Origin: JANJTB01 sp032027125
Lineage (GTDB): Bacteria; Bacteroidota; Ignavibacteria; Kapaibacteriales; UBA2268
DNA length: 64,000 bases
NCBI GenBank assembly: GCA_032027125.1
Contig: JAVSMQ010000001.1
Coordinates: forward strand, 1,628,556 to 1,692,555
Reading direction: 5' to 3'
Shown: positions 25,854 to 35,753 of the stretch, one piece after another
Layout: every line of letters starts with the position of its first letter
Numbering within the stretch: the stretch's first letter is position 1
Translations under genes and position numbers: made by a program
The notes under the pieces: generated by a model
Told to the model about the DNA's origin: nothing
Database searches by the model: none
What the model saw: the letters and a program-made list of their open reading frames with translations, nothing else

Positions 25854-26981
25854 TTAGAACATAATTCCGGTTGTAAAAAGTAAGTATTGTCTTTTGCTTT
25901 CTGTATTACGGTTGAAAACTAACTGTCCGTCAGAAGCTTGATTATAACGGTATTCGCCGCGAATATAAGCTGCACCGTATGGATTGTATTCCAGGCTGAC
26001 TGAGAAACCTGACATATTCATACCGTAACCGTCCCATTTACGTTCAGCCGTACTCCATAGCCTGCCGTTAATCAGATAACCTGTAGCCATACCGTATTCA
26101 TCTCTGAAAAATTCGTATCTTGCCGCGGCTGAGAAGTTTTTTACAATCTGATACTTAGCTCCTGCAAATCCTGATGTCATATATTCCTGCCGTTCATCAT
26201 TGCCCAATACGCCTTTTTGCTGGGAGAAGTCAAATTGTCCGATAAAATATAAATCATCTGTTATTTGATAAGTTCCTATCAGGTTATTGTACAGTCTCCA
26301 TTCATGATGATTGGAATATAACTCTGCTTTATCTCCGAAAATATTTGAATATGTAATCTTTAAGTCTTTAACAGGTGAATATGAAAGCTGCATTCCCCCG
26401 TTAATATTTTTGTTTTTGCCGAATCTTACAGTATATGGATTACCTAAATATAATTTCATGTCAAACTGCTCGCTTACAGTATAATCCATTATCAACCCAA
26501 GAAAATTTTCAGGCTGAAAATATCCGCCGAAAGTTACCGATGATATCATATTAAAACCGGGTTTTGAAGATTCACAGCCAATAGGGTCGGAAATATAACC
26601 TACATCTATCCACAAATCATCAACAATCCTGTACCCGACTTTTGCATATCCCAAATATTTGACAAATTCATTATCAATCGTTGCCATTAAATGGGAATTA
26701 TCACCAAACTCCAAGTCCAGCGAAGCACGAATGTTCGGAGTAATATATTTTATCATTAAAGATGCAGTATTAAGCCTGAACTCATCTGTAAATTTTGAGT
26801 TGCCGGCAAATGACGCAATATTAAGAGAGTCATCAAGTTTCCCGAAACTGCTGAGATAATAACTATCCAGATAAATATTGAATTTCAAATCCGGACTAAT
26901 ATTATATGTCGGTGTCTGAGACTGTAGATTAACAAATCCGGACATCAGTACAATAACCAAACAAGAGTACAATTTATTCAT
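25854..26981 (-). CDS. Outer-membrane beta-barrel (porin-like) protein
   Basis: 375 aa, signal peptide MNKLYSCLVIVLMSGFVNLQSQ. The mature sequence has regular amphipathic strands (FNIYLDSYYLSS, ASLMIKYITPNIRASLDLEFGDN, AKVGYRIVDDLWIDVGYISDPIG, RGEYRYNQASDG) and ends RQYLLFTTGIMF, a typical barrel C-terminus. The layout resembles the BBP2-type porins of Bacteroidota and Chlorobiota. Solute unknown. It converges with the preceding operon and is separated by 88 bp without a visible terminator. Confidence 0.7.
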   Translation of the reverse strand: MNKLYSCLVIVLMSGFVNLQSQTPTYNISPDLKFNIYLDSYYLSSFGKLDDSLNIASFAGNSKFTDEFRLNTASLMIKYITPNIRASLDLEFGDNSHLMATIDNEFVKYLGYAKVGYRIVDDLWIDVGYISDPIGCESSKPGFNMISSVTFGGYFQPENFLGLIMDYTVSEQFDMKLYLGNPYTVRFGKNKNINGGMQLSYSPVKDLKITYSNIFGDKAELYSNHHEWRLYNNLIGTYQITDDLYFIGQFDFSQQKGVLGNDERQEYMTSGFAGAKYQIVKNFSAAARYEFFRDEYGMATGYLINGRLWSTAERKWDGYGMNMSGFSVSLEYNPYGAAYIRGEYRYNQASDGQLVFNRNTESKRQYLLFTTGIMF

Positions 26982-27343
26982 AATAATTTTACCTAAAGTT
27001 GAAAACTGATTTACAAAATTAATAAATATTATGTTAAATTATTAGAAAAAATTTTGCACTGAAGTTGATGAACCATTATTTGTCCCAAAATATGTAATGA
27101 ATGACTCGGATGATGCTCTTGATTCCTTTGGTTCTGTATTTGTCCTCCGCCGGCGGAGGTGTCACGGAGTGACGGAGGTGGAATTGTGTGTTCCGTCGGG
27201 CAGTTCATTTTCTACCGATATTAATTGCCGATGGGACACAAACAATTTTAAATTACACATTATGATTAATTCAAATCCCGGCAATCCCATAAATCACAAA
27301 AATCACAGTTCAGACAAGTTACAATTTTCCTACTGTCTATAAA
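26982..27343. repeat. Repeat-containing intergenic region
   Basis: Holds CCTCCGCCGGCGGAGG (a 16-bp palindrome near 27145), GTCACGGAGTGAC, and a tract of short reiterated words (AATCCCGGCAATCCC, then AAATCACAAAAATCACAG). An 81-codon ORF at 27097 runs through these repeats and is not credible as a gene. Confidence 0.6.
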
Positions 27344-27386
27344 CAAAAAGGGGAAACATAACCGAATCAGTCTTGTTTCCCCTTTA
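27344..27386 (-). terminator. Terminator of the 2124-aa T9SS protein gene
   Basis: AAAGGGGAAACA (27347-27358) and TGTTTCCCCTTT (27374-27385) form a 12-bp perfect stem. On the minus strand a T-rich run follows. It lies 18 bp past the stop codon at 27404. Confidence 0.88.
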
Positions 27387-27403
27387 ATTATGGATTAATA
27401 AAT

Positions 27404-30400
27404 TTATCTGCTGAGCATAACTTTTTTGCTGATGCTTTTTCCGTCATAATTTAAAATCAGAGTATATTCTCCTGATGAAAGCACTACCGCATCAATATTG
27501 AAAATATGTTTGCCGGCAGACTGGCGGTACGGTTTAGCTGAAAATACTTCTGCTCCGGCTGTATTATACATCCTGATATCAAAATCAGTGTTAACAGGAA
27601 TATAGACAGTTACTTCGCAACGGTCGCTGAACGGATTCGGATTTGCAGATATAGATGCAGTTGAGGCGTCAAAATCAATTGCGGCTTTTGCGAAATATAC
27701 AGCGTCAGTTTTATAACCCAGTCCTGTTACAGTCTGTTTTGAAAAATATTCATTTATGGAACTTACTGTAACATCAGAATAAATTCCGGTAATTTTGTCA
27801 TAAGCCTTAACAGATAATTTTCCGTGGTCAGGATTTTCATCGGTTAACCGGTCATAATCCCAAACAGTAATAAACGATTTATCTCCAATAATTCTTCCGG
27901 CTCCAATCAGCAGATTGTGACTGTTGTAAACTCCGATATCAAATCTGTTATCGGGATTTTCAAGTTCGATTATCAGAGTCATATTGCTGCCGGTATTCTG
28001 AAGTTCGGGCGAGAGAATTTCTGCATCCGTCGGAGTATAGGTCTGATTTGACATTGCCGATTTTTGCTGGTCATTCTGCGGATAAATCAGTGTATCGGCA
28101 TGGTTGATATAAACCTGATAACCTTGTCCGGGAATCAAATTTCCAATACCGTTAATATTAAATTCAGGTATATAAGTTTTGCCCTGATTATTTTTCGCAA
28201 GTTTCAAACCGCCGGTATTGGTAAGTGTAGCAAATGCAGTGACAGCACTCAAATTGGTTTTTCTGATATAAGAGATAAGACTCCATCCTGTTGACAGTAT
28301 GATAGGTTCGTTCAGCGGAACAGCCTCAGTACCTGACATTTCTAAAACTGATGCCTCCTTCATGTGAACCTGATAACCATGATAAAGATTCCAGTTTCCG
28401 ATATTATTAATATTAAAAGCCGGTATATACGACTTGCCTAAACCATTTTTAACCAGAGTGACATTAGAAGCTATGTCAGCCCACACTGCCGGCATTGAAG
28501 GATTAATCGGAATTATGTATGATGAAATCATATTCCATCCTACAGCCAGATTAATATTATGAAAACGGATATTACTTTCTAAGGAACTCAGAACGCTCAT
28601 AGTATTATTTGTAAAAACCGAAGGACCGGATTCATACTCTGCATCTGCGGTATAAATCAAGTCGAGCATGGAATCCCACATTTTGAATTTATAGGTTTCA
28701 CTATTGGCATAGCCGTCTTTCTGCTGTGTATTAGTATTATCGCCCCACACAGTAATATCAAGAGTATTTCCATTCCAGATTCCGTATCCTGCACAGACTT
28801 CGAGACCGTTTACATCATAAAACAATCCGACAGCGTCACCTGATACAATTGTTCTTTCTCCGACTACAGGATTAATAGCTGCCGGTACACGGATTGTGCT
28901 GCTTTTGCCGGTGTTAGGAGTGAATGCCCATGAGTTAGGTACAGTCAGTTTTGTGTTAAATTTCCGCACTGAAGAATAACTGCTTGTTACCTGATTGGCA
29001 GTTGCATTAACTCTCCAGTAATATGTTTTTCTGTATAATAGAGTTCCCTGCGGTACAGTTAGTGATGTGAGAACTGTACTTGATTCATAAACAATACTGC
29101 CGAAAGCCTGTGATTCGGAAATTTGAATATGATAATTTACGGCGTCCTGCACATCATTCCATACAAATTGTACCACAGGTTCCATATCTACAGCATTATT
29201 TAAAGGAGAAATTAAAGCCGGTGGATTTGTGACAGGCATAAGTATGTTGAGAGCAAAATCTTCTACATCGCCATTGCCTGTTATCCCGCAAGGATTGTCA
29301 ACACTACCGCTTGTAATCAATATCCTTGCCCGTACTTTCCCTGTTATAGAGGCAAACGGGATAGTGATATTCTTTGTATATGGTCCAAAACCGGGAGAAC
29401 CGCTGAGTACGATTGACTCTCCGTCATCAATAAAATCATTGTCACCGTTCCAGTCTATCCAAAGACGGCAGTTTGTGTTGCCGGTAGTTGAATTACCGGT
29501 TAGAGAGAAAGTATATTGCTGCAATTTAGTGACAGTTGCTGTCTGGCTTGAATACCGGTCTGAATAACCCCAGTTACAACTGCTTGAATATGACAGTCCG
29601 GCAAATGTTAACGATGACATGAACTCTGCACAACTCAACGCTTTTGCATCACAATGAGTAGTTTTAGGATAAGTAGTAAAAAATCTTGTGGTTGACCAAT
29701 TGCCTGTTTCTAAAGAATTAATAGCTCTCACCCTCCAGAAAAATCCATGATTTGTGGTCAACCCTGCGGTGCTGATTAATAATTTTACAGGTGTAATATT
29801 TGCATTCTCGTAATAAATAACGCTGAAATCAGAACTTTCAGATATTTGTAAATGATATTTATCGGCATCTTCAACAGCAGACCATTCAATAAATTCAATA
29901 TCCATTATATTTTGAGCCATTGATGCGGGATAAACCGGATTAGGTGTTTCCAAAAATTTTCTGATTGTAAATTTGAATCCTGCTGCAAATGGACCAGGGT
30001 CACCATTTCTGACTGCTCTTACTCTCCAATAATATGATGTATTGAAATTAAGATTTCTTGGAGTCAAATCATAAGTTATGAAATTACCGATATTTTGATT
30101 AAAAATAAGACTTGAAAAATCGTTTAAAGTTGAAATCTGAAGAATGTAGGAATCCGCACCGTTAACTGCTCCCCAGACAAGGAATGCATCCTGATGTACT
30201 TTCAAAGCATTGTCGGCAGGTGAAATCAATACCGGAGCTACAAGAGGAATAGGCTCGGTTGTGAAACTTCGTGCAGCAGCAAGCGGTCCTTCTTCGCTTC
30301 CCCGTTTAGCACGTACTCTCCAGTAATAGACAGTAGAATATGCAGGATTGATATTTGACAAAGCATAACTCGTACCGCTTTGGGTAACACTGGCAAGTGT

Positions 30401-33400
30401 TGTCGAAAAGTTAGAGTTCAAAGAAATCTGTATGATATAATTATCGGCACCCTGAACAGAATTCCATGTCAGATTTGAGTTAATCGCTACATTTACAGCA
30501 TTATCAGCAGGGTTTGTTAGTACAGGTGCGACAAGCGGTATCGGCTCGGTTGTGAAACTTCTCGCAGTTGCAAGTGGTCCTTCCTCGCTTCCGCGTTTCG
30601 CTCGTACTCTCCAGTGATAGACAGTAGAATATGCAGGACTGATATTTGACAAAGCATAACTCGTACCGCTTTGGGTTACATTTGCAAGTGTGGTGGAAAA
30701 GTTAGAATTCAAAGAAATTTGTATGATATAATTATCAGCACCCTGAACAGAATTCCATGTAAGATTTGAGTTAATAACAACGTTTACAGCATTATCAGCC
30801 GGGCTTGTAAGCACGGGGGCAACAAGCGGTATCGGCTCGGTTGTAAAACTTCGTGCAGTTGCCAATGGTCCTTCCTCACTGCCTCGTTTCGCTCGTACTC
30901 TCCAGTGATAGACCGTAGAATAAGCCGGACTGATATTTGAAAAGGCATAACTTGTACCGCTTTGGGTAACATTTGCAAGTGTTGTCGAAAAGTTAGAGTT
31001 CAAAGAAATTTGGATAATATAATTATCGGCTCCCTGAACAGAATTCCAAGTAAGATTTGAGTTTACAGCGACATTTACAGCATTATCCGCCGGATTTGTC
31101 ATTACCGGTGCTACAAGAGGAATTGGTTCGGTTGTGAAACTGCGGGCAGTTGCCCAGGGTCCTTCCTCGCTGCCGCGTTTAGCACGTACTCTCCAGTAAT
31201 AGACAGTAGAATAAGCCGGACTGATATTTGACAGGGCATAACTTCTGGTGCTTTGCGTAACATTTGCAAGTGTTGTCGAAAAGTTTGAATTAACTGATAT
31301 TTGAATAATATAATTATCTGCAGTTTGGACTGAATCCCATGTCAGATTTGAATTTACAGCGACATTTACCGCATTATCGGCAGGTGAATTTAAAACCGGT
31401 GCAGTTAACTGACCATACGCACCCGGCAATGCAGCACTCCAAAGTCCCCTTCCGAATGTTGCGGCGAAGATTAAACCATCTTCATATTGAATTTCTAATT
31501 CCGATACTACTACATTTGGCAGGCTTGTATTAAATTCAATCCAGTTACCGCCTGTATCATCGTCAAGATAGAATACACCTAAATCAGTACCTGCATAAAT
31601 TCGGTTAGCACTTCCATTTTCAAAGACAATACAATTTACCGGTATGTTTGGAAGATTACCTGATACATTAGTCCATGCTGTTCCGTTATTTGTCGAATAA
31701 TAGACTTTTTGACCGGTGGAATATCCTGAAAAAGCTGCCCATATTCGATTTGGATTATCAGGATGTACAGCCATATAAACAAGAGCCTGACTTGACGGCA
31801 GTGTAATATTATTCCAGTTTGTTCCCCCATTTGAAGTATATTTTAAGCTGTTACTGTAACCTGCATAAATATAATTCGGATTCGATGGTGCAACATGTAA
31901 TACAGTCAGTGTGCCGCTGCTGAAATTTGAAATCGCAGACCAGGAGGTCCCTCGGTTAACTGATTTCCAGACATTTTTATAACCTGAATAGATTATTGAA
32001 GGATTTGTAGGATGCAGCACATAAGGCGTTACCCAGTCACCATTTTCATTAGGTTTAGAAATTTCAGCCCAAGAATTGCCGGCATTAGTTGAACGCAAAA
32101 TTCTGCCGTAGTATAATTCGCCGTAGATATAACTTGAATCACTATAATCAATTATGCACTCCATACCGTCGCCCCCAATTACATCATTCCAGTTGGAGTT
32201 TACCTTCAATTTAGTACCGTTATCCTGTGAACCGCCGATTACAAGAGGAGAGTAAGTTTGCGAAACACCAAGTCTGTAAAATTGTGTAATCTTCAGCCCG
32301 GTGCCAATCCAGCTCCAATTTGTGCCATTATCTGTTGTTCGGTTGATACCGCCGTCATGTCCGGCATACAGTCTGTTTGATGTTCCGGCAAAATGCAGAT
32401 GATGTTGGTCGGCATGTACGGCAGGCACTCCACCCTGTCCCCACCAATGGGCTACGCAGTCCCAGTTAGAGCCTGCATCCGGTGAAAACCATACATTTAC
32501 GCCGCCTACAAATATATAATTTTTATTTGATGGGCTGACAGCAATTGCAAGGTCATACCAAGCCTGACCGCCCATATCACTGCCGTTACTTTCCCAGCCG
32601 AGAAGATTAAGATCGCTATTATCCCAGTTTAATACTTCCGTCCAGTCAGTACCGCCGTTTGCACTTTTGTAAACACCGTATAAGCCGCTGTTGTTACTGC
32701 TGTTACCGCCGCTGTAATTCCGATAACCGTAAACAGCATAAACATAATTTGTATCATGAGGAGTTACAGCAATCTCAGCCCTGTAAACATTTGCACCCCA
32801 ATCAGGAAGATTACTTCCGAGTATTGTCCAGTTGGTGCCTCCGTTTGTTGTTCGGGCAATTTCCCATGTACTTGTAGCATAAACTGTATTAGGATGACTC
32901 GGTTTGAACTCGATATCCCAATACCCGCCGCTTGAAGAAGTTAGCGGAATACTCATTAAAGTCCAGTTTGTACCGCCGTCTGTGGTCCTGTAAACACCTG
33001 CAGAAGTAGCCGCAAACAGTATATTATAGTCAGTCGGATGCATTATCAGTTTTCTGATAAGACTGGTTTGAGTGACAGCCCAATTTAAACCCGTTGTATT
33101 CCAACTTGTGCCGCCGTCTGTCGTTTTGAGCACTCCAACACTGTATGTATCCGAATGGTCGCCGTCTCCTGTAGCTAAATACATTATATTTTTATTTTGG
33201 GGATTTATGCATATATCATTCACTCCTAAAACTGGCAGATTATCTGTAATGCCTGACCAGTTTGCACCGTCATCGGTAGTCTTCCACAAGCCGCCGCTTG
33301 CCGAGCCTGCCCAGATTGTTCTGTTTGAAGTACCGTTATAATCGGGGTCTTCTTCGACACAGTTCAAACGTCCGAGACCGGCATAACCACCGGTTGATGA

Positions 33401-33778
33401 TACAGGTCCCAAACTCTGCCACCCTGTGGTCTGCAGTTTTTCTGGATTTATATCTTTTCTGCTTCTTAATTTCAGATATTCATTGTAGGTGTGCATAGGG
33501 TCCGGGAATTCGCCGGTTGGAAATGTTCTCTGTCCCCAGAACCATTCCCATCTTTTGAACTGCATCCAGCCGCCGCGCTCATTCTTGGGTGTTTTGGGCG
33601 TAATATTTTTAGCCGCCCAATAATCATTAAAAGATTTTTGATAATCAAAGAAATTATTTCTAATTTTAGGGTTGGTATCACTTCGTTCAAATCCATTTGT
33701 CCACATTTGAGCTGCCGCTTGACTGCCAAGGGTAATCAACATTACCGCAGCGATTAAAACAAAGTACTTAGTTCTCAT
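27404..33778 (-). CDS. Giant T9SS cargo: BNR/sialidase-like propeller, Fn3-type repeats, GEVED domain, sorting domain
   Basis: 2124 aa. Signal peptide about 1-23 (ending SQAAAQ). Residues about 105-790 are BNR/VPS10-like propeller repeats, each with 'KTTDGGTNW' type motifs (GLWKTTDDGANWSGI, GVYRTTDGGTNWTLM, GGINRTTDNGTNWSWI). Residues about 795-1182 hold four nearly identical ~97-residue Fn3-like units (APVL.SPADNAVNV), then two diverged ones. A GEVED domain follows at about 1385-1510 (CRLWIDWNGDNDFIDDGESIV), then another Fn3-like unit. The last 80 residues (ISANPNPFSDRCEVTVYIP to KKVMLSR) are a T9SS type A sorting domain. It is a surface or secreted protein, and binding or hydrolysis of a glycan or protein substrate is possible but unproven: no sialidase catalytic residues are assigned. 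Single gene with its own terminator. Confidence 0.85.
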   Translation of the reverse strand: MRTKYFVLIAAVMLITLGSQAAAQMWTNGFERSDTNPKIRNNFFDYQKSFNDYWAAKNITPKTPKNERGGWMQFKRWEWFWGQRTFPTGEFPDPMHTYNEYLKLRSRKDINPEKLQTTGWQSLGPVSSTGGYAGLGRLNCVEEDPDYNGTSNRTIWAGSASGGLWKTTDDGANWSGITDNLPVLGVNDICINPQNKNIMYLATGDGDHSDTYSVGVLKTTDGGTSWNTTGLNWAVTQTSLIRKLIMHPTDYNILFAATSAGVYRTTDGGTNWTLMSIPLTSSSGGYWDIEFKPSHPNTVYATSTWEIARTTNGGTNWTILGSNLPDWGANVYRAEIAVTPHDTNYVYAVYGYRNYSGGNSSNNSGLYGVYKSANGGTDWTEVLNWDNSDLNLLGWESNGSDMGGQAWYDLAIAVSPSNKNYIFVGGVNVWFSPDAGSNWDCVAHWWGQGGVPAVHADQHHLHFAGTSNRLYAGHDGGINRTTDNGTNWSWIGTGLKITQFYRLGVSQTYSPLVIGGSQDNGTKLKVNSNWNDVIGGDGMECIIDYSDSSYIYGELYYGRILRSTNAGNSWAEISKPNENGDWVTPYVLHPTNPSIIYSGYKNVWKSVNRGTSWSAISNFSSGTLTVLHVAPSNPNYIYAGYSNSLKYTSNGGTNWNNITLPSSQALVYMAVHPDNPNRIWAAFSGYSTGQKVYYSTNNGTAWTNVSGNLPNIPVNCIVFENGSANRIYAGTDLGVFYLDDDTGGNWIEFNTSLPNVVVSELEIQYEDGLIFAATFGRGLWSAALPGAYGQLTAPVLNSPADNAVNVAVNSNLTWDSVQTADNYIIQISVNSNFSTTLANVTQSTRSYALSNISPAYSTVYYWRVRAKRGSEEGPWATARSFTTEPIPLVAPVMTNPADNAVNVAVNSNLTWNSVQGADNYIIQISLNSNFSTTLANVTQSGTSYAFSNISPAYSTVYHWRVRAKRGSEEGPLATARSFTTEPIPLVAPVLTSPADNAVNVVINSNLTWNSVQGADNYIIQISLNSNFSTTLANVTQSGTSYALSNISPAYSTVYHWRVRAKRGSEEGPLATARSFTTEPIPLVAPVLTNPADNAVNVAINSNLTWNSVQGADNYIIQISLNSNFSTTLASVTQSGTSYALSNINPAYSTVYYWRVRAKRGSEEGPLAAARSFTTEPIPLVAPVLISPADNALKVHQDAFLVWGAVNGADSYILQISTLNDFSSLIFNQNIGNFITYDLTPRNLNFNTSYYWRVRAVRNGDPGPFAAGFKFTIRKFLETPNPVYPASMAQNIMDIEFIEWSAVEDADKYHLQISESSDFSVIYYENANITPVKLLISTAGLTTNHGFFWRVRAINSLETGNWSTTRFFTTYPKTTHCDAKALSCAEFMSSLTFAGLSYSSSCNWGYSDRYSSQTATVTKLQQYTFSLTGNSTTGNTNCRLWIDWNGDNDFIDDGESIVLSGSPGFGPYTKNITIPFASITGKVRARILITSGSVDNPCGITGNGDVEDFALNILMPVTNPPALISPLNNAVDMEPVVQFVWNDVQDAVNYHIQISESQAFGSIVYESSTVLTSLTVPQGTLLYRKTYYWRVNATANQVTSSYSSVRKFNTKLTVPNSWAFTPNTGKSSTIRVPAAINPVVGERTIVSGDAVGLFYDVNGLEVCAGYGIWNGNTLDITVWGDNTNTQQKDGYANSETYKFKMWDSMLDLIYTADAEYESGPSVFTNNTMSVLSSLESNIRFHNINLAVGWNMISSYIIPINPSMPAVWADIASNVTLVKNGLGKSYIPAFNINNIGNWNLYHGYQVHMKEASVLEMSGTEAVPLNEPIILSTGWSLISYIRKTNLSAVTAFATLTNTGGLKLAKNNQGKTYIPEFNINGIGNLIPGQGYQVYINHADTLIYPQNDQQKSAMSNQTYTPTDAEILSPELQNTGSNMTLIIELENPDNRFDIGVYNSHNLLIGAGRIIGDKSFITVWDYDRLTDENPDHGKLSVKAYDKITGIYSDVTVSSINEYFSKQTVTGLGYKTDAVYFAKAAIDFDASTASISANPNPFSDRCEVTVYIPVNTDFDIRMYNTAGAEVFSAKPYRQSAGKHIFNIDAVVLSSGEYTLILNYDGKSISKKVMLSR
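30231..31395. repeat. Four in-frame ~291-bp tandem repeats within the T9SS gene
   Basis: Units begin near 30231, 30522, 30813 and 31104, recognised by the shared GGTTCGGTTGTGAAACT-like boundary. The period of about 291 bp equals 97 codons. The copies are much more alike than the Fn3-like units on either side, so they were probably made by recent tandem duplication or kept alike by recombination. Confidence 0.85.
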
Positions 33779-33955
33779 AATTAATCACCTTAAAAACTTT
33801 ATTAAATAATATTTTTAGTTTACTCAAATCAAGAATGATAAAATTACTTAAAAAATGAATAAAAAGCAAATATTATTCAATATTTATTACAATTATATGT
33901 CAAAGTAGTATATTTTTGTTTTTTTTGTTATGATACTTGTAAATAAGGTTTTTCA

Positions 33956-34795
33956 ATGAATATAAGTAAATCCAGTCCGATAGGTGTTTTTGACTCTGGA
34001 ATCGGCGGTTTAAGTGTACTAAAGCAATTCATAAGATTTCTACCCGGTGAAAGTTATATATATCTTGGCGATACTGCGCGTGTGCCTTATGGCAATAAAT
34101 CACAAAAAATTGTTGCAGCTTATGCGAAAGAATCAACAGAATTTCTGATTTCCAAAGGAGTTAAAATCATTATTACAGCCTGCAATACGGTATCTGCCGT
34201 AGCACTTAATTCGGTCAGGGATGCTGCCGGCGGAATTCCTGTAATAGGTATGATTGAACCTGCTGCTGCGGCGGCTCTTCGTGCAACAAGAAACGGCAGA
34301 ATAGGTATTATAGGTACGCGGGCAACAATAGGAAGCAATTCATATCTTAACGAGATTAACAAGATTTCTGGCAGTGCTGAAATTGATGTTATATCTAAGG
34401 CATGTCCGATGTTTGTGCCAATTGTTGAGGAAGGTCTTCTCCGCCATCCTGCTTCAAAATTGATTGCTGAAGATTATCTCGGCGAATTGAAAAATGCAGG
34501 AGTGGATACTTTGGTATTAGGCTGCACTCACTACCCGTTGCTGTCGCATTTGATTAGTGATTTTATGCCCGCCGGAATAGTATTAATTGATTCAGGTGAA
34601 CATGCTTCAGTTTCAGCATTGAGATTACTTGCCGAGAGCAATTTGCTGATTGAACCGACACACGATTTTGTCAATAAACCTGATATAAAATTTTATGTAA
34701 CCGATTTGCCTGCAAATTTCTTCGAGCTTGCAAAAAACTTTTTGGGTTTTGATATTGACATGCCTGAAGTAATCAATCTTGGTCAAACAATTTAA
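33956..34795 (+). CDS. murI: Glutamate racemase
   Basis: 279 aa, full length. Converts L- to D-glutamate for peptidoglycan. The N-terminal motif IGVFDSGIGGLSVLKQ, the first catalytic cysteine Cys76 in ITACNTVSA, and the second Cys190 in VLGCTHYPLL are all present, as is DTARVPYG. It lies in a divergent arrangement with the giant T9SS gene and is followed by a long repeat region. Cytoplasmic housekeeping enzyme; nothing is unusual about it. Confidence 0.96.
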   Translation: MNISKSSPIGVFDSGIGGLSVLKQFIRFLPGESYIYLGDTARVPYGNKSQKIVAAYAKESTEFLISKGVKIIITACNTVSAVALNSVRDAAGGIPVIGMIEPAAAAALRATRNGRIGIIGTRATIGSNSYLNEINKISGSAEIDVISKACPMFVPIVEEGLLRHPASKLIAEDYLGELKNAGVDTLVLGCTHYPLLSHLISDFMPAGIVLIDSGEHASVSALRLLAESNLLIEPTHDFVNKPDIKFYVTDLPANFFELAKNFLGFDIDMPEVINLGQTI

Positions 34796-34861
34796 ATCTG
34801 ATATCAGAAAATCTATCTTGTTTCCCATTTATATTTTATATTTTAAAAATATAACACCACG

Positions 34862-34930
34862 ATGTGTCACTATGAGCCGGCGAAGAGTCCATGTATTAAT
34901 TAATTAACAACTTGGATACTTCACTTCTTA
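34862..34930. repeat. Degenerate copy of the REP-like palindrome
   Basis: GTGTCACTATGAGCC-GCGAAGAGTCCATG ... TTAATTAACAACTTGGAT ... TTCACTTCTT follows the order of the consensus seen at 41691 and 56339, with several changes in both arms. Confidence 0.65.
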
Positions 34931-34949
34931 AAGCTTGACTATTCATTTT

Positions 34950-35131
34950 ATCTCATAGAGATTGAATTTTGGTAACTTGAGCAATACCTAAATGATAGAT
35001 ATCCCATAGGGATTCGATATTTGTAACAACCGCGATTCACCTTAATGCTGCATATCCCGTAGGGATTAAATATTGGTAACAAATGCAATTTCTTTTGAAT
35101 AGATATCCCGTAGGGATTAAATTCTAAAGCA
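34950..35131. repeat. Four regularly spaced 27-nt palindromic units (ATCCC-TAGGGAT...GGTAAC)
   Basis: Units start at 34950, 35001, 35054 and 35105, spaced 51, 53 and 51 bp apart. The core is ATCCCGTAGGGATT (palindromic) followed by AATATTGGTAAC. The inter-unit sequences (about 25 bp) are different from each other. The first and last units are diverged. Isolated units of the same kind occur at 50809 and 50865, so this is a dispersed repeat rather than a CRISPR array; no cas genes are near. Confidence 0.75.
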
Positions 35132-35207
35132 TATTCAACCTCTACTTTGAGCAATTATATTGTTACTTTGAGCTTTCGTACAGTTACTTTATACAATTGA
35201 TGAAAAT

Positions 35208-35392
35208 CAATAGCTCCAACCAAGTCGTCAATGGCTCCAACCAAGTCGTCAATGGCTCCAACCAAGTCGTCAATGGCTCCAACCAAGTCGTAAATGGCTA
35301 AAACCAAGTCGTCAATAGCTAAAACCAAGTCGTCAATAGCTAAAACCAAGTCGTCAATAGCTAAAACCAAGTCGTCAATAGCTAAAACCAAN
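35208..35392. repeat. 21-bp tandem array (unit CAAGTCGTCAATGGCTCCAAC), left block
   Basis: About eight units. The unit changes in the middle from -ATGGCTCCAAC to -ATAGCTAAAAC. A single N at 35392 marks the junction with the second array. The minus strand is open as heptads (VGAIDDL, then VLAIDDL) and the plus strand as SIAKTKS heptads; both follow automatically from a 21-bp period. Confidence 0.93.
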
Positions 35393-35500
35393 AGACTTAA
35401 AAACGAAGACGGAAGACTTAAAAACGAAGACGGAAGACTTAAAAACGAAGACGGAAGACTTAAAAACGAAGACGGAAGACTTAAAAAGCAAGACTGAAGA
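35393..35500. repeat. 21-bp tandem array (unit AGACTTAAAAACGAAGACGGA), right block
   Basis: Four near-perfect units then two diverging ones. On the plus strand the frame reads RLKNEDG heptads. It is separated from the left block only by the N at 35392, and the two blocks share period 21 but not sequence. Confidence 0.92.
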
Positions 35501-35620
35501 TCTAAAAACGATGATGGAAGTCAAAATAAGACAAAAAGTAATGTTTTTATCCTTATTCGAAGCTCAAAACGCAAGATTAGAGTCAAATTCAATTATCAAA
35601 GAACTTTGGTAAACATACAA

Positions 35621-35657
35621 AAAACCCTTCCAAAAGCATTGATTTTTCGGAAGGGTT
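35621..35657 (-). terminator. Terminator of the T9SS propeller gene
   Basis: AACCCTTCC (35623-35631) and GGAAGGGTT (35649-35657) form the stem, extended inside by AAAA/TTTT. On the minus strand a run of T residues follows directly. It serves the gene ending at 35754. Confidence 0.85.
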
Positions 35658-35753
35658 AATATTATCAATAATTATTACATCTTTCTATATCATTCAGTAC
35701 GGAAATGATTACTGGAGGAGTAAAATTATTAATGTTTTCATTTTATTATTCCT

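Noticed and set aside
27097..27342. 81-codon ORF
   Set aside because: It crosses palindromic and simple repeats and has no protein-like pattern.
34950..35131. CRISPR array
   Set aside because: Only four units, the outer ones diverged, the core is a palindrome found singly elsewhere, and no cas genes are present.
35155..35497. Heptad-repeat ORFs on both strands over the 21-bp arrays
   Set aside because: Open frames on both strands follow from a stop-free 21-bp unit; no start or ribosome-site logic supports a gene.
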